In this document: positions 10,849 through 20,863 of the stretch, piece by piece
How the letters are laid out: each line of letters starts with the position of its first letter
How positions within the stretch are numbered: position 1 is the stretch's first letter
Assembly (NCBI RefSeq): GCF_021246445.1
Contig: NZ_JAJQXW010000003.1
Span: 1-64,000, forward strand
Length of the DNA: 64,000 nt
Origin: Rhabdothermincola salaria
GTDB lineage: Bacteria; Actinomycetota; Acidimicrobiia; Acidimicrobiales; Acidimicrobilacustridaceae
Direction: 5' to 3'
The notes under the pieces: generated by a model
Seen by the model: the letters and a program-made list of their open reading frames with translations, nothing else
What the model was told of the DNA's origin: nothing
Databases searched by the model: none
Translations under genes and position numbers: made by a program

Positions 10849-11651
10849 CGTCGCGACTCCGCATCGTCGATGGCGCGCGCCAGCTCGAGGGCGTCGGCGT
10901 ACCGGGCCGCCGGGTCCGGGTCCATGGCCTGCTCGATCACCGGACGCAGCGCCGCCGGGCAGCTGTCGGCGATGACGGGCGGCTCGCTCAGGGCGTGTCT
11001 GATCACGGTGACGATGTCGCCGCTGGGCAGGTCGGGACGCACCGACTCCCCCGTCGCGACCCGATGGAGCGTGGCGCCCAGGCTCCAGATGTCGGAGCTG
11101 CGACCCATCCGTTCACCGCGCAACAGCGCCGTGTCGGTGTACTCGAGCCCTCCGATCGGGCCGATGCCCGTCGACGTCATGCCCGGTCGGAGGACCTCGG
11201 CCAGTCCCAGGTCGCCGAGGATCCCGCCGTCGTCGGTCACGTAGATGGTGCGAGGTGAGATGTCGCGGTGGATGATCCCCGCCTCGTGCAGCGCATGGGC
11301 ACCGAGCGCCGCGTCCCTGACGGCCGGCACGGCCTGGGGCAGCTCGGAGGCCAGGCCCTCGACGAGGTGGGCCGACAGGGTGCCGAGCGGCAGGTAGGAG
11401 AAGGCGTAGAACAGTCGTCCGGCGGCGTGGCCGGCGTCGAGCACCGAGACCACGTGGGAGTCCTGCACCGATGCCAGCGCCTGCATCTCGCGGGCGAAGC
11501 GGTCGAACTCGCGCTCGGCTGCGACCTCGGGCAGCACCTTGACGACCACCTGGTCGGCGTCGATCGCCAAGCGGCCCGGTGGTGCCGCCAGGTAGAGGTC
11601 GCCGTAGGTGGAGGGGCCCAACGGACGGATGAGGGTGTAGTCGGCGATCAT
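10845..11651 (-). CDS. Protein kinase-fold protein, probable pseudokinase
   Basis: 268 residues, little more than a kinase domain. The fold is recognisable from Lys38 in VVVKVLPE, HRD at 128-130, SDIWSLGATLH, and the C-terminal DPDPAARY motif. Several catalytic features are altered: the glycine loop reads PLGPSTYG; the catalytic loop reads HRDISPRT where HRDLKPEN is normal, so the Lys and metal-binding Asn are gone; DFG is DLG; and no APE motif is visible. The catalytic Asp is present, so residual activity cannot be excluded. The gene overlaps its neighbours by 4 bp on both sides. It may be an allosteric partner of the active kinase at 7248-9257. Confidence 0.82.
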   Translation of the reverse strand: MIADYTLIRPLGPSTYGDLYLAAPPGRLAIDADQVVVKVLPEVAAEREFDRFAREMQALASVQDSHVVSVLDAGHAAGRLFYAFSYLPLGTLSAHLVEGLASELPQAVPAVRDAALGAHALHEAGIIHRDISPRTIYVTDDGGILGDLGLAEVLRPGMTSTGIGPIGGLEYTDTALLRGERMGRSSDIWSLGATLHRVATGESVRPDLPSGDIVTVIRHALSEPPVIADSCPAALRPVIEQAMDPDPAARYADALELARAIDDAESRR

Positions 11652-12961
11652 GGTGCTTCGGGATCCTCTCGGTCCTCGAGGGGCCCTTGCGCCCACGACG
11701 AGAAGCTGCCGGTGGTGATCACCGACATGCGGGTGACGGGTCGGGAGGTGTCCCAGGCCTCGAGTCCGAAGAGCCGGATGCGGTGGGCCGACACCCACCG
11801 CAGGCCGAGGACGGCACCCACGATGCCGAGCACGAAGTAGGCGACGAGCGCCAGGTCGGTGCGCAAGGCGTCGAGGAAGATGGCCGTCGAGATCATCTCG
11901 GCGAAGGCCAACCCGGCCACCAGCCAGGCCAGGTTCCGGTCCGAGAGGCGCATCGCCAACTTGGCCCCCAACGGCCCGGCCCAGGCTGCGGCCGGGATGC
12001 CGGCCAACCAGAGGCCGGTGAGGTCGTACTGCTGAGGGGGTGCGGGCCCGGCGGTGGGAGGCGGGTCGACCACGAGTACCCCGTCGACGATGGCCACCGT
12101 CTCCCCCGACACGCTCACCACGCTGGAGCGGGAGTCGTCGAGCTCCACGAAGAGGTGACCGCCGGCGAGGCCCAAGCCCACCAGGGCGACGGCCGAGATG
12201 GTGGCCATGGTGATGACCGAGGAGGGCACACCGATCCTCGGGTCGAGGCCGAGCAGCAGCACCAGCACGGTGAAGAAGAGCACGTCGACGCCCGAACCGG
12301 TGAGCCCCGACAGGAACCCCCCGAGGAGCCCGGCCCCGATGATGAGCGCCTTGGCGCGCACGCTCAGGTTGCCCAGCGAGCGCCGCCGCTCGCGCACGGG
12401 CCGGCGGGACATGGCGAAGATGCTGACCGCCATGGCCACGATGAGCACGGTGAAGGTGACCTTCACCCAGGCCCCGGGGAGCACCGACGGCGCGAACGGC
12501 TGATCGAGCCGAGACGCGGCCACGACCGCCACGGCCAGACCGACCAGTGCGGGCACCAGCACCAGCCCGACGGCCCGCCACGCCACCGGGGCCTTGCGGA
12601 CGATGATGGCGATCGAGGCGCACCCCATGCCCACCACCTGGATGAACAGGCCCATCGAACGAGCCACCTCTGACGGCGTCTCGAGCACCTTGGTGAACAC
12701 CGGGAAGGCCACTGCGCCCCCGCCCTGGGGGGTCGAACCGGCGACGAACCCACCGAAGACCATGGTGATGGTGGCCGGCCAACGATCGAAGACCCGGGGC
12801 CAGAGGCCCAGCGCGGTGACCGCCACCGCCCACACCACGGTGATGACGGCCGGGGCCAGCAGGGCGAGGCGCTCCCGGCGACGGGCCTGCGAGGACCGGG
12901 CCCGCCGACCCTCGGCGATGGCGGCCGCGACGCTGTCGCCGGTGGGTCGTGTGGCGCTCAC
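11648..12961 (-). CDS. TauE/SafE-family membrane permease, enlarged
   Basis: 437 residues from GTG 12961, whose GTGA overlaps the upstream stop. The protein is mostly hydrophobic helices. The first repeat has TMVFGGFVAGSTPQGGG and the second has GGFLSGLTGSGVD, the paired half-repeats of the TauE/SafE (DUF81) family, which moves sulfite, sulfonates or other small organic anions. It is larger than the usual roughly 250-270 residues: there is a hydrophilic N-terminal tail of about 45 residues, and a polar insertion (about 270-310) that is probably extracytoplasmic. Its placement between an oxidoreductase and a kinase/FHA module suggests regulated transport. The substrate is unknown. Confidence 0.85.
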   Translation of the reverse strand: MSATRPTGDSVAAAIAEGRRARSSQARRRERLALLAPAVITVVWAVAVTALGLWPRVFDRWPATITMVFGGFVAGSTPQGGGAVAFPVFTKVLETPSEVARSMGLFIQVVGMGCASIAIIVRKAPVAWRAVGLVLVPALVGLAVAVVAASRLDQPFAPSVLPGAWVKVTFTVLIVAMAVSIFAMSRRPVRERRRSLGNLSVRAKALIIGAGLLGGFLSGLTGSGVDVLFFTVLVLLLGLDPRIGVPSSVITMATISAVALVGLGLAGGHLFVELDDSRSSVVSVSGETVAIVDGVLVVDPPPTAGPAPPQQYDLTGLWLAGIPAAAWAGPLGAKLAMRLSDRNLAWLVAGLAFAEMISTAIFLDALRTDLALVAYFVLGIVGAVLGLRWVSAHRIRLFGLEAWDTSRPVTRMSVITTGSFSSWAQGPLEDREDPEAP

Positions 12962-13398
12962 AGGATCCGTCCTCCTCGGAACCGCCAGCGCGGCACGAGG
13001 ACCCGGATCGGGCCCTGCACGAAGACCCACATCAGCAACCACAGCCCGAAGAACATGATGACGATGGCGGCGAACGGCGGCTCGTAGACGGCGATCACCA
13101 CGGCGGCCACGGGGAGGAACTCCCAGAGGCCGGCGAGGAGGAAGTACAGCGACGGGAAGTCGCGGTCCCACCGGCGCTGCTGCCATGCGTGGTAGACGAG
13201 CTCCCACACCAACCCGAAGGCCAGGGCGAGGAACCAGGCCACGAACGTCACCTCGTAGCGCTCACCGAGGGCGATGACGTCGCCGACGTCGTCGGTGGGC
13301 ATCGGCAGCACCGGGGTGACGAGCAGCGTCCACGGGATGCCGATGACGAGCATGACGAACACCCGGGTCTGCAGCCGGCCCACCAACGAAGGGATCAC
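12958..13398 (-). CDS. Small polytopic membrane protein of unknown function
   Basis: 146 residues from GTG 13398 (GTGA overlap with the oxidoreductase stop). About four membrane helices can be seen, including FVMLVIGIPWTLLVTPV, FVAWFLALAFGLVWELV, FLPVAAVVIAVY and FAAIVIMFFGLWLLMWVFV. The C-terminus is basic (RVLVPRWRFRGGRIL). I do not recognise a family. Tight overlap on both sides places it in the same translation unit as the oxidoreductase and TauE-like permease, so it may be an accessory membrane subunit. Confidence 0.8.
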   Translation of the reverse strand: MIPSLVGRLQTRVFVMLVIGIPWTLLVTPVLPMPTDDVGDVIALGERYEVTFVAWFLALAFGLVWELVYHAWQQRRWDRDFPSLYFLLAGLWEFLPVAAVVIAVYEPPFAAIVIMFFGLWLLMWVFVQGPIRVLVPRWRFRGGRIL

Positions 13399-14918
13399 GG
13401 GGCCACTCCTCGCATCCGGCGGATCCACTGGCTGACCGAGCGACGCGGGCCGATGCGGCGGGTGGAGCCGTCGGCGGCCACGGTGTCGACCACCCTCCAC
13501 GCGGCGAACTCGAGGCCGAAGAAGCTGTCGACCGCCGAGTAGTAGCTCCCGAGGGTCATCGACCCGGTGGCGAAGATCCGGCCGGGGGGCTGGGCGGCGG
13601 CGGACAGCTCGAAGTTGGGCTCCACCGAGAGGCGGCGCATGGGGTTGAGCTCCACTCCGCTGTGGTCCATGAGGTCCTTGAGCACCCGGTGGTCCGAGGC
13701 ATCGGCTTGGAGGCCGGTGCCGTCGATGATGAAGTCGGCCTCGATGGTCTGGCTCCGACCGTCGGCGCCCGTGAGGGTGAGCATCAAGCGGTCGTCGTGG
13801 CGGTCGACGCTCGCCACCTCGCCGACGACCTGGCGGTACGAGCCGGTGCGCAGGCAACGTTCGAGCTGGGTGACCCAGCTGTGGCGCCATGCGGTGGTGG
13901 TCCCGGCCCACGACCCGAGGATGCGGGCGCGCTCGTGAGGGTCGCCCACCGCTTCGAGCTCGTCGGCGAGCTGGCCCCCGAACGCCGACTTCGGCAGGTT
14001 GAAGGGCTGGTAGGCGAAGCCCAGGTGGGTCCGCCGACGCGGCGGCGGACCCTGTTCTGAGCCCTCGTCGGCGTAGCTGCGGAACAGGTGGATCACCTCG
14101 ACCTCCGACCGCCCCGTCTCCCGGTCGTCGAGGAGCCGCTGCAAGATCCGTGAGGCCACGATGCCCGACCCCCGGACCACCACCCGCCGCGGCCCCGACG
14201 CCAGGGCGCGGTAGACGTGCTCGTGGCGTTCGTAGGCGTTCACCACCCGGATGTGGTCGCCGGTGCGGGTGCGGTAGTCCTGCAGGTCCGGCAGGTAGCG
14301 GGCGCCGGGGTACCCGATGGCCACGTGGACGTAGCGCGAGCGGTAGGCCACCCGCTTGGTGGGGGTGGTGCGCGGAGGCGGCGTGAGCAGCGTGAAGTAC
14401 CCGCCACCGAAGCGCCGGCGAACCATCCGCACCTGCCCTCGGGCCAGCATCTGGGACCAACCGATCCGGGCCGCCTCGGCGGCCACGCCCGCGTAGACGA
14501 CCCCCGACGACGGGGTGAAGTACTCGGCGATGACCGGTTCGGTGAGGACCTGCCAGAGCCCTTTGCGGTAGCCCTGGCGGGCTTCTCGCCACGCGAAGCT
14601 CGGGAAGCCCCAGAGGTTGTCGGGCATCGCCTGGCTGTCGCTGCGCAGGCGTTCGTGACGGGGGATCTGGGAGTTGTCGGCCAGGAACTCGTAGGTCTCG
14701 TGGGGCTCTTCGTTGCCGGAGCACGCCACGATCTCGTCGACCCCCATCCCGGAGGTGCGCAACAGGTTGGCGACGAAGAACGACCCCATCCCGCCCCCGA
14801 CGGTCACCACCGTGCGGTCCACGATCGGGATGCCGGCCGCGGCCACGTCCTCGTCGCTCCACACCGAGCTCATCAACAGGTGGTCGGTGAGGTCGCCGCG
14901 GTCCGCCTCCGTCGCCAT
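13395..14918 (-). CDS. FAD/NAD(P)-binding oxidoreductase
   Basis: 507 residues. The dinucleotide-binding motif VVTVGGGMGSFFVANLL starts near residue 37. A second nucleotide-binding-like segment, RVVVRGSGIVASRILQRLL, lies mid-protein, and the C-terminal IFATGSMTLGSYYSAVDSFFG resembles the FAD-closing motif of flavoprotein monooxygenases and pyridine nucleotide-disulfide reductases. No redox CxxC pair is evident. It is first in a five-gene chain of 4-bp overlaps ending with the FHA gene. Upstream there is neither a good ribosome site nor a clear -10. A role as a membrane-associated redox enzyme working with the permease is inference only. Confidence 0.82.
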   Translation of the reverse strand: MATEADRGDLTDHLLMSSVWSDEDVAAAGIPIVDRTVVTVGGGMGSFFVANLLRTSGMGVDEIVACSGNEEPHETYEFLADNSQIPRHERLRSDSQAMPDNLWGFPSFAWREARQGYRKGLWQVLTEPVIAEYFTPSSGVVYAGVAAEAARIGWSQMLARGQVRMVRRRFGGGYFTLLTPPPRTTPTKRVAYRSRYVHVAIGYPGARYLPDLQDYRTRTGDHIRVVNAYERHEHVYRALASGPRRVVVRGSGIVASRILQRLLDDRETGRSEVEVIHLFRSYADEGSEQGPPPRRRTHLGFAYQPFNLPKSAFGGQLADELEAVGDPHERARILGSWAGTTTAWRHSWVTQLERCLRTGSYRQVVGEVASVDRHDDRLMLTLTGADGRSQTIEADFIIDGTGLQADASDHRVLKDLMDHSGVELNPMRRLSVEPNFELSAAAQPPGRIFATGSMTLGSYYSAVDSFFGLEFAAWRVVDTVAADGSTRRIGPRRSVSQWIRRMRGVAP

Positions 14919-14954
14919 GTCAGGAGTGTGGCGACGGCTCCTTTCAGTCCCCTT

Positions 14955-17900
14955 TCAACGACCCTTCGATGCGCCCTCACCGAGCCGGGAGACCTGCTGG
15001 AGCGCCTCACGGCACCGGTCGACCCAAGGCCCGGCAAGCCAGTGCGTCGCCCACTCGAGGGCCGACTCCGCCGCCTCGGCGGCCAGGCGGTGGTGCCCGG
15101 CGGTCGCCGCGGCGAGAGCCAGCGGACGCCCGACCGGACCGAAGCACACGACGCCCGCCCCCAACACGGCCACCTCGCCCCGGTACGGCTCGAAGGCGGT
15201 CACGATCCGAGCGGCCGAGGCCGCATCGCCGAGGAGGTGCGAGGCCTCCGCGGCCAGGGCCAGCCCCACCACCCGGTACGGCATGAACCGACCGACGGTC
15301 AGCTCGGCCAGGTAGGCGTCGAGGGCCTCAGCCGCGCTGGGCTCCCCCGTCTGCGCGGCCAACAGGGCCGCCGCCCCGAGCACGGCGGGGACATGTGCGA
15401 CATCGGCCATCACCTCGACGAACGCCGAGGGCGAGGCGCCGGCGAGACCCTCGCCGAGGGGTCGACCGCAGGCGAGTGCCACGGCGACCTGGTGGGCGAC
15501 CTGGACCAGCGGCGCATCGGCCAACGCATACCGGGCCCCGTACCCGGCGGCCTCCTCCATGGAGGCCACCGAGACGTCCACCTGCCCGGCGGCGAGCGCC
15601 ACCGCGCTGCGTTGGGCCCACAGGAACCAACGGCCGCGCGGCGTCCCCAGCCGCTGGACCTGCCCCTCGAGCCGGGCCAGTTGGCGGCGAGCGAGCGAGA
15701 GGTCGCCACGGCGCAGCGCCACCCCCACCTGCAGCTGCAGCGGAGCGGGCGAGCGCTCGGGCCCGTCGACCGCACCGAGCGCGCTGGCCGGACTCCACGC
15801 CTGCTCCGGTGGTGGCGGCACCTCTCCCACCGGGAGCGACCAGCCGGCCCAGGCTCGTGCCAGCGCCACTTCGTTCGGCCCGAAGGGGCCGGTCGGTGAG
15901 CCGGCCCGCTCGAGGCGCTCGACCAACACCGTCGGGATCTCCCGACCGGCCGAGAAGAGCTCGGCGACGAGCGCGGCGATCACCGCCTGGGTCTCGGTGG
16001 ACGCGCCCAGCTCCTCGAGCCGGTCGGCGGCTCGGCCCAGCCGATCGAGGGCCGCCGAGGTGTCCGGTCGGCGGCCCAGGACCTCGGTGCCGATGGCGGC
16101 CGCCGCGATCAGGTCGGCCCGCCGGGTGCCGAGGGCCGCCAGGAACGCCCGCTGGTGGGCGGCCTCGGCTTCGTCGCGTCGCCCCAGGGCCTCGAGGTGG
16201 TCGCCGAGGACGAGGTCCACCTCGGCGCGGAGCTCCGCGGCGGCATCCGGAACCGGTTCCAGTGCCGTTCGGGCGCTGCGGGCGACCGCCAGGCCGACGC
16301 CCGGCGCGACCTCGGGCGGGGCGGACCTCAACGCCCGCAGCGCACCGGCCACGGCACCGACGGCGTCCACCAACGGCACCGCCTCACAACGCTGCCGGGC
16401 CGCCACCAACGGATGGCACGACTCGAGCGCGTCGGCGGCCCGCAGGTGCAGCAAGCGCCGATCCAGCGGGTCCACGCACGACAACATCGCCTCTCGGTAG
16501 AGCGGGTGCGGCGCCCGGACCCACCCGTCGGGCTCGATCGCCGTCAGATCACGATGGTCGAGGTCCTTCAGGTCGGCGACCGTCTCGTCGCTCGGCGAAC
16601 CGGTGATCGCCGCCACGTCGCCGGGGGCCACGCGATCGGCATCGAGCACCACGATCGCCAGCAGGGTCTGGCGCACCGAAGGGGCGAGGTCCGCCATCCG
16701 CGCCGCGGCGAGGTCGGCGAGCGCCAGGGGGATCTGCGAGGAGTTCCTCTCGGCCGCCGGCAGCCCCTCGATGTGGGCCGCCACCGCCGAGGCGGCCATG
16801 GCGTTGCCCGCCGTCGCCGCCCACACCTCGGCGACCAGCCGCTCGTAGCTCTCGGCGTCGAGCCCCCGCCCGGTCTCGACGAGCAACGACCGCAGCTCGC
16901 TCGGCTCGAGCGGCGGCAGCTCGAACGCGACCGTGCCCCGTCCCTGCGATGCCCACTCGGCCAGCCGGGACCAGGCCGACCCGGCGGGCGCGGGGCGGCC
17001 CGCCAGCAGCACCGGCACGCCCCGTTCGCCGAGCGCGCGGACGAGGGTCACGACGTCGTCGACCCGGGTGGCGGCGAGGGCGTGGAGATCGTCGAGCACG
17101 ACCACCGCGGACGCCGGTCCCGCCTCGGCACCGTCGGCGCTGGCCAGCTGGTCCAGCTCCTCGGCCAGGGCCCGCAGGTCGGTGGACTGCCCTGCGCCGC
17201 CGTCGAAGCCGAGGTAGCGGACCTGACGGCCACGCCCGCGCCAGGCGCGGGCCCACGCCGCGGCCGTGGCCGTCTTGCCTCGACCTGTCTCTCCGTGCAC
17301 CAGCGTGAGCTGTGGGGCCCGAGGTCGGCGAGCGCTGTGCACGACCTCGGAGTGGACCCGCCCCACGAGCGGTCGACCACCGACGCGCTCCAACGGGCTC
17401 GGCCAGGTGACCGGCGCCACCGGTTCGACCTGTGCCGCTGGAGGCTCCGGGGCCGGGGCGGCCGATACCGCCGGTCCGTCGAGCCCGTGGCGCAGCCGAA
17501 CCCGTCTGGCCACGTCGGCGCGCCCGGACAGGTGCAAGAGCTCGACCCGCCGGCGCAGCAGGGCGTCGTCGTCGGGTGCCCAAGCCAGCGCGGCGTCGGC
17601 CACGGCGAGGGCGTCGGCCACCTGGCCTCGGTCACCGAGGGCCTCAAGGACGGAGAGCGTGGCCTCCATCCGGAGGTCTCGGAGCCGTCGCTCCTCGAAC
17701 TCGAGCGACGCCACCGACGCGGCCCCACCGAACAGCGGACCCGACCACTCGTCGAGCGCGTCCCGCAATCGCTCCACGCCGACGACCCCGGTGCGGCTCT
17801 CCGCCACGGCCGCCGAGAACCGCAGCGCATCGACCTGTGCCCGATCGATGTCCAGGCGGTACCCACGGGCGCCGGTGACCACCACGTCGCGGTGGGGGCC

Positions 17901-18116
17901 GAGCGCCTGGCGCAGGCGGGAGACGCACACCTGCAGCGCCGCCGGTGGTCGGGCCGCATCGGGGCCGAACAACTCCACCACCAGCTCGCCGCTGTCGACG
18001 TCCTCCCCCGCCCGCAGCGCCAGCAGGGCCAACAGCGTGCACTGTCGGGGACCGGGGACGGTCCGCCAGACCCCCTCCGCCCGGACTCCGATGTCGCCCA
18101 GCACCCGCACGTCCAC
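14955..18116 (-). CDS. AfsR/SARP-type transcriptional regulator with BTAD and ATPase domains
   Basis: 1053 residues from GTG 18116. The N-terminus (1-95) is an OmpR-type winged helix (VLGDIGVRAEGVWRTVPGPR, LQVCVSRLRQAL). The bacterial transcriptional activation domain follows (about 100-215). A P-loop ATPase comes next, with an atypical Walker A, GETGRGKT (about 273-280), and Walker B VVVLDDLH. The remainder is Ala/Leu-rich helical repeat, probably TPR-like, as in large AfsR/MalT regulators. There is no stand-alone target operon next to it; the kinase/FHA operon begins 37 nt after its stop in the same direction. AfsR proteins are often Ser/Thr kinase substrates, so a functional link is plausible. 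Confidence 0.92.
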   Translation of the reverse strand: MDVRVLGDIGVRAEGVWRTVPGPRQCTLLALLALRAGEDVDSGELVVELFGPDAARPPAALQVCVSRLRQALGPHRDVVVTGARGYRLDIDRAQVDALRFSAAVAESRTGVVGVERLRDALDEWSGPLFGGAASVASLEFEERRLRDLRMEATLSVLEALGDRGQVADALAVADAALAWAPDDDALLRRRVELLHLSGRADVARRVRLRHGLDGPAVSAAPAPEPPAAQVEPVAPVTWPSPLERVGGRPLVGRVHSEVVHSARRPRAPQLTLVHGETGRGKTATAAAWARAWRGRGRQVRYLGFDGGAGQSTDLRALAEELDQLASADGAEAGPASAVVVLDDLHALAATRVDDVVTLVRALGERGVPVLLAGRPAPAGSAWSRLAEWASQGRGTVAFELPPLEPSELRSLLVETGRGLDAESYERLVAEVWAATAGNAMAASAVAAHIEGLPAAERNSSQIPLALADLAAARMADLAPSVRQTLLAIVVLDADRVAPGDVAAITGSPSDETVADLKDLDHRDLTAIEPDGWVRAPHPLYREAMLSCVDPLDRRLLHLRAADALESCHPLVAARQRCEAVPLVDAVGAVAGALRALRSAPPEVAPGVGLAVARSARTALEPVPDAAAELRAEVDLVLGDHLEALGRRDEAEAAHQRAFLAALGTRRADLIAAAAIGTEVLGRRPDTSAALDRLGRAADRLEELGASTETQAVIAALVAELFSAGREIPTVLVERLERAGSPTGPFGPNEVALARAWAGWSLPVGEVPPPPEQAWSPASALGAVDGPERSPAPLQLQVGVALRRGDLSLARRQLARLEGQVQRLGTPRGRWFLWAQRSAVALAAGQVDVSVASMEEAAGYGARYALADAPLVQVAHQVAVALACGRPLGEGLAGASPSAFVEVMADVAHVPAVLGAAALLAAQTGEPSAAEALDAYLAELTVGRFMPYRVVGLALAAEASHLLGDAASAARIVTAFEPYRGEVAVLGAGVVCFGPVGRPLALAAATAGHHRLAAEAAESALEWATHWLAGPWVDRCREALQQVSRLGEGASKGR

Positions 18117-18123
18117 GGCCGGT

Positions 18124-18129
18124 ACGCTA
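18124..18129 (-). promoter_or_regulatory. -10 element, leaderless promoter of the SARP gene
   Basis: TAGCGT on the minus strand is followed by 7 nt and then the GTG start at 18116, with no Shine-Dalgarno. Confidence 0.5.
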
Positions 18130-18170
18130 GGGGCTGCAGGACCTCAGTGATCGGCGATGGCGCAGCCTCG

Positions 18171-18977
18171 TCAGCCGATCTCCCAGCGGGCGGGCCAGTC
18201 GTCGGCGCGCAGCAGGGCGTCGGTGCCGCCGTCGCAGAAGATGATCGACCCGCAGAAGAAGGTCGACTCGGTGCCCACGAGGAACGCCAGCAGGCCGGCG
18301 ATCTCGGCCGGGTCGCCGGCTCGACCCAAGGCGATGGTCTGCTTGAACATCTCGAGCTGCTTGGCCAGGTTCTCGTCGCTGTTGCCCTCGTCGATCATGG
18401 GCGTGGCGATCATGCCCGGAGCGATGGCGTTGAGCCGGATGCCCGTCCCGCCCCACTCGGGGGTCACGGCCGTGGCCCGCACCCAGCGGGCCACGGCCAG
18501 CTTGGTGGCGGCGTACTCGATCATCGACTCGCCGGCGACCTCGTCGGCCACGCGCCGGGCCTCGGCCTCGTCGCCGGCCAGGCAGGCCTCGGTGAGCTCG
18601 AGGCTGTACCCGGGAGCGGTGGTGGTGGAGTTGGACGAGATGGCCACCGCCGAGGGACGGTCGCCCTTGGCCAGGAGGGGCCGCAGGCCCTCCAGGAGCA
18701 CTACGGTTCCGAAGTAGTTGACCGACGCCAGCAGCGACGAGGGCCGGCCCGGGAAGCCCGAGATGCCGGCGCACGTGATCAGCCCGTCGAGGGCGCCTCC
18801 GCTGGCCTCGGCGACGGCGTCGATGGCCGACCGGCGGCCGTCGGGGGTGCCGAGATCGGCTTCGATCTCCGCCCCGCGCAGGTCGACCCCGATGACCCGG
18901 TGGCCATCGCGGCTGAGCCGATCCGCGGTCGCTGCGCCGATACCCGATCCGGCTCCGGTGATGGCGACGGTGCGCAT
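18171..18977 (-). CDS. SDR-family oxidoreductase (hydroxysteroid dehydrogenase-like)
   Basis: 268 residues with a classical short-chain dehydrogenase layout: TGAGSGIG cofactor loop at residues 7-14, acidic Asp after beta-2 (VIGVDLRG) favouring NAD(H), the Ser region ISSNST, catalytic YAATK, and a C-terminal FCDGG. The sequence resembles the 3-alpha-hydroxysteroid dehydrogenase-like branch. It starts 1 nt after the stop of the two-TM gene and is the last gene of the ABC transporter operon, so it may act on a compound imported by that system. The substrate is not determinable. Confidence 0.9.
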   Translation of the reverse strand: MRTVAITGAGSGIGAATADRLSRDGHRVIGVDLRGAEIEADLGTPDGRRSAIDAVAEASGGALDGLITCAGISGFPGRPSSLLASVNYFGTVVLLEGLRPLLAKGDRPSAVAISSNSTTTAPGYSLELTEACLAGDEAEARRVADEVAGESMIEYAATKLAVARWVRATAVTPEWGGTGIRLNAIAPGMIATPMIDEGNSDENLAKQLEMFKQTIALGRAGDPAEIAGLLAFLVGTESTFFCGSIIFCDGGTDALLRADDWPARWEIG

Positions 18978-18978
18978 G

Positions 18979-19365
18979 TCAGCCCCGGTCCTCGATGGCT
19001 TCGATGAGGCGGTCGGTGTTGGCCTGGCCTTCGTAGAGCTGGCGCAGCAGCCACATGCGCAGGAAGTTGGCGAAGGCGTAGCGCACGAACAGGCCGAGGC
19101 CGAGCACGCTGACCGTGACGAAGGTGAGCGCCATGACGATGCTCTCCTGTTGGTCCTCGATGAGGGTCTGGTTGGTGGTCGACACGTAGGCGAAGAACGC
19201 CCCGATGACTCCCACGATCATGAGCACGAGACCGATGGCGCCGAGCATCTTCTCGCGGCCGGCGTTGCCGGCCTTGAGGTTCATGTCGGAGACGTCGTTC
19301 TTGAACTGCTCGACGCGCGGCGAGCCGCCCGAAGCAGGGGTGGTGGACGAGGTGGTGGATTCCAT
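18979..19365 (-). CDS. Two-TM membrane protein of unknown function
   Basis: 128 residues from ATG 19365. A GTG at 19383, overlapping the LivF stop as GTGA, would add six residues and is equally coupled. Two hydrophobic helices, MLGAIGLVLMIVGVIGAFFAYV and SIVMALTFVTVSVLGLGLFV, flank a short loop; the C-terminal segment FANFLRMWLLRQLYEGQ is amphipathic. It sits between the transporter ATPase and the SDR with almost no spacing, so it is probably an accessory of the transporter. I recognise no family. Confidence 0.8.
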   Translation of the reverse strand: MESTTSSTTPASGGSPRVEQFKNDVSDMNLKAGNAGREKMLGAIGLVLMIVGVIGAFFAYVSTTNQTLIEDQQESIVMALTFVTVSVLGLGLFVRYAFANFLRMWLLRQLYEGQANTDRLIEAIEDRG

Positions 19366-19379
19366 GGCGTTCGGTGACC

Positions 19380-20849
<1,470 letters not shown>

Positions 20850-20863
<14 letters not shown>

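Noticed and set aside
16155-19007. Very long plus-strand frame opposite the SARP and SDR genes
   Set aside because: It spans two unrelated well-supported genes on the other strand, has low-complexity composition and has no ribosome site.
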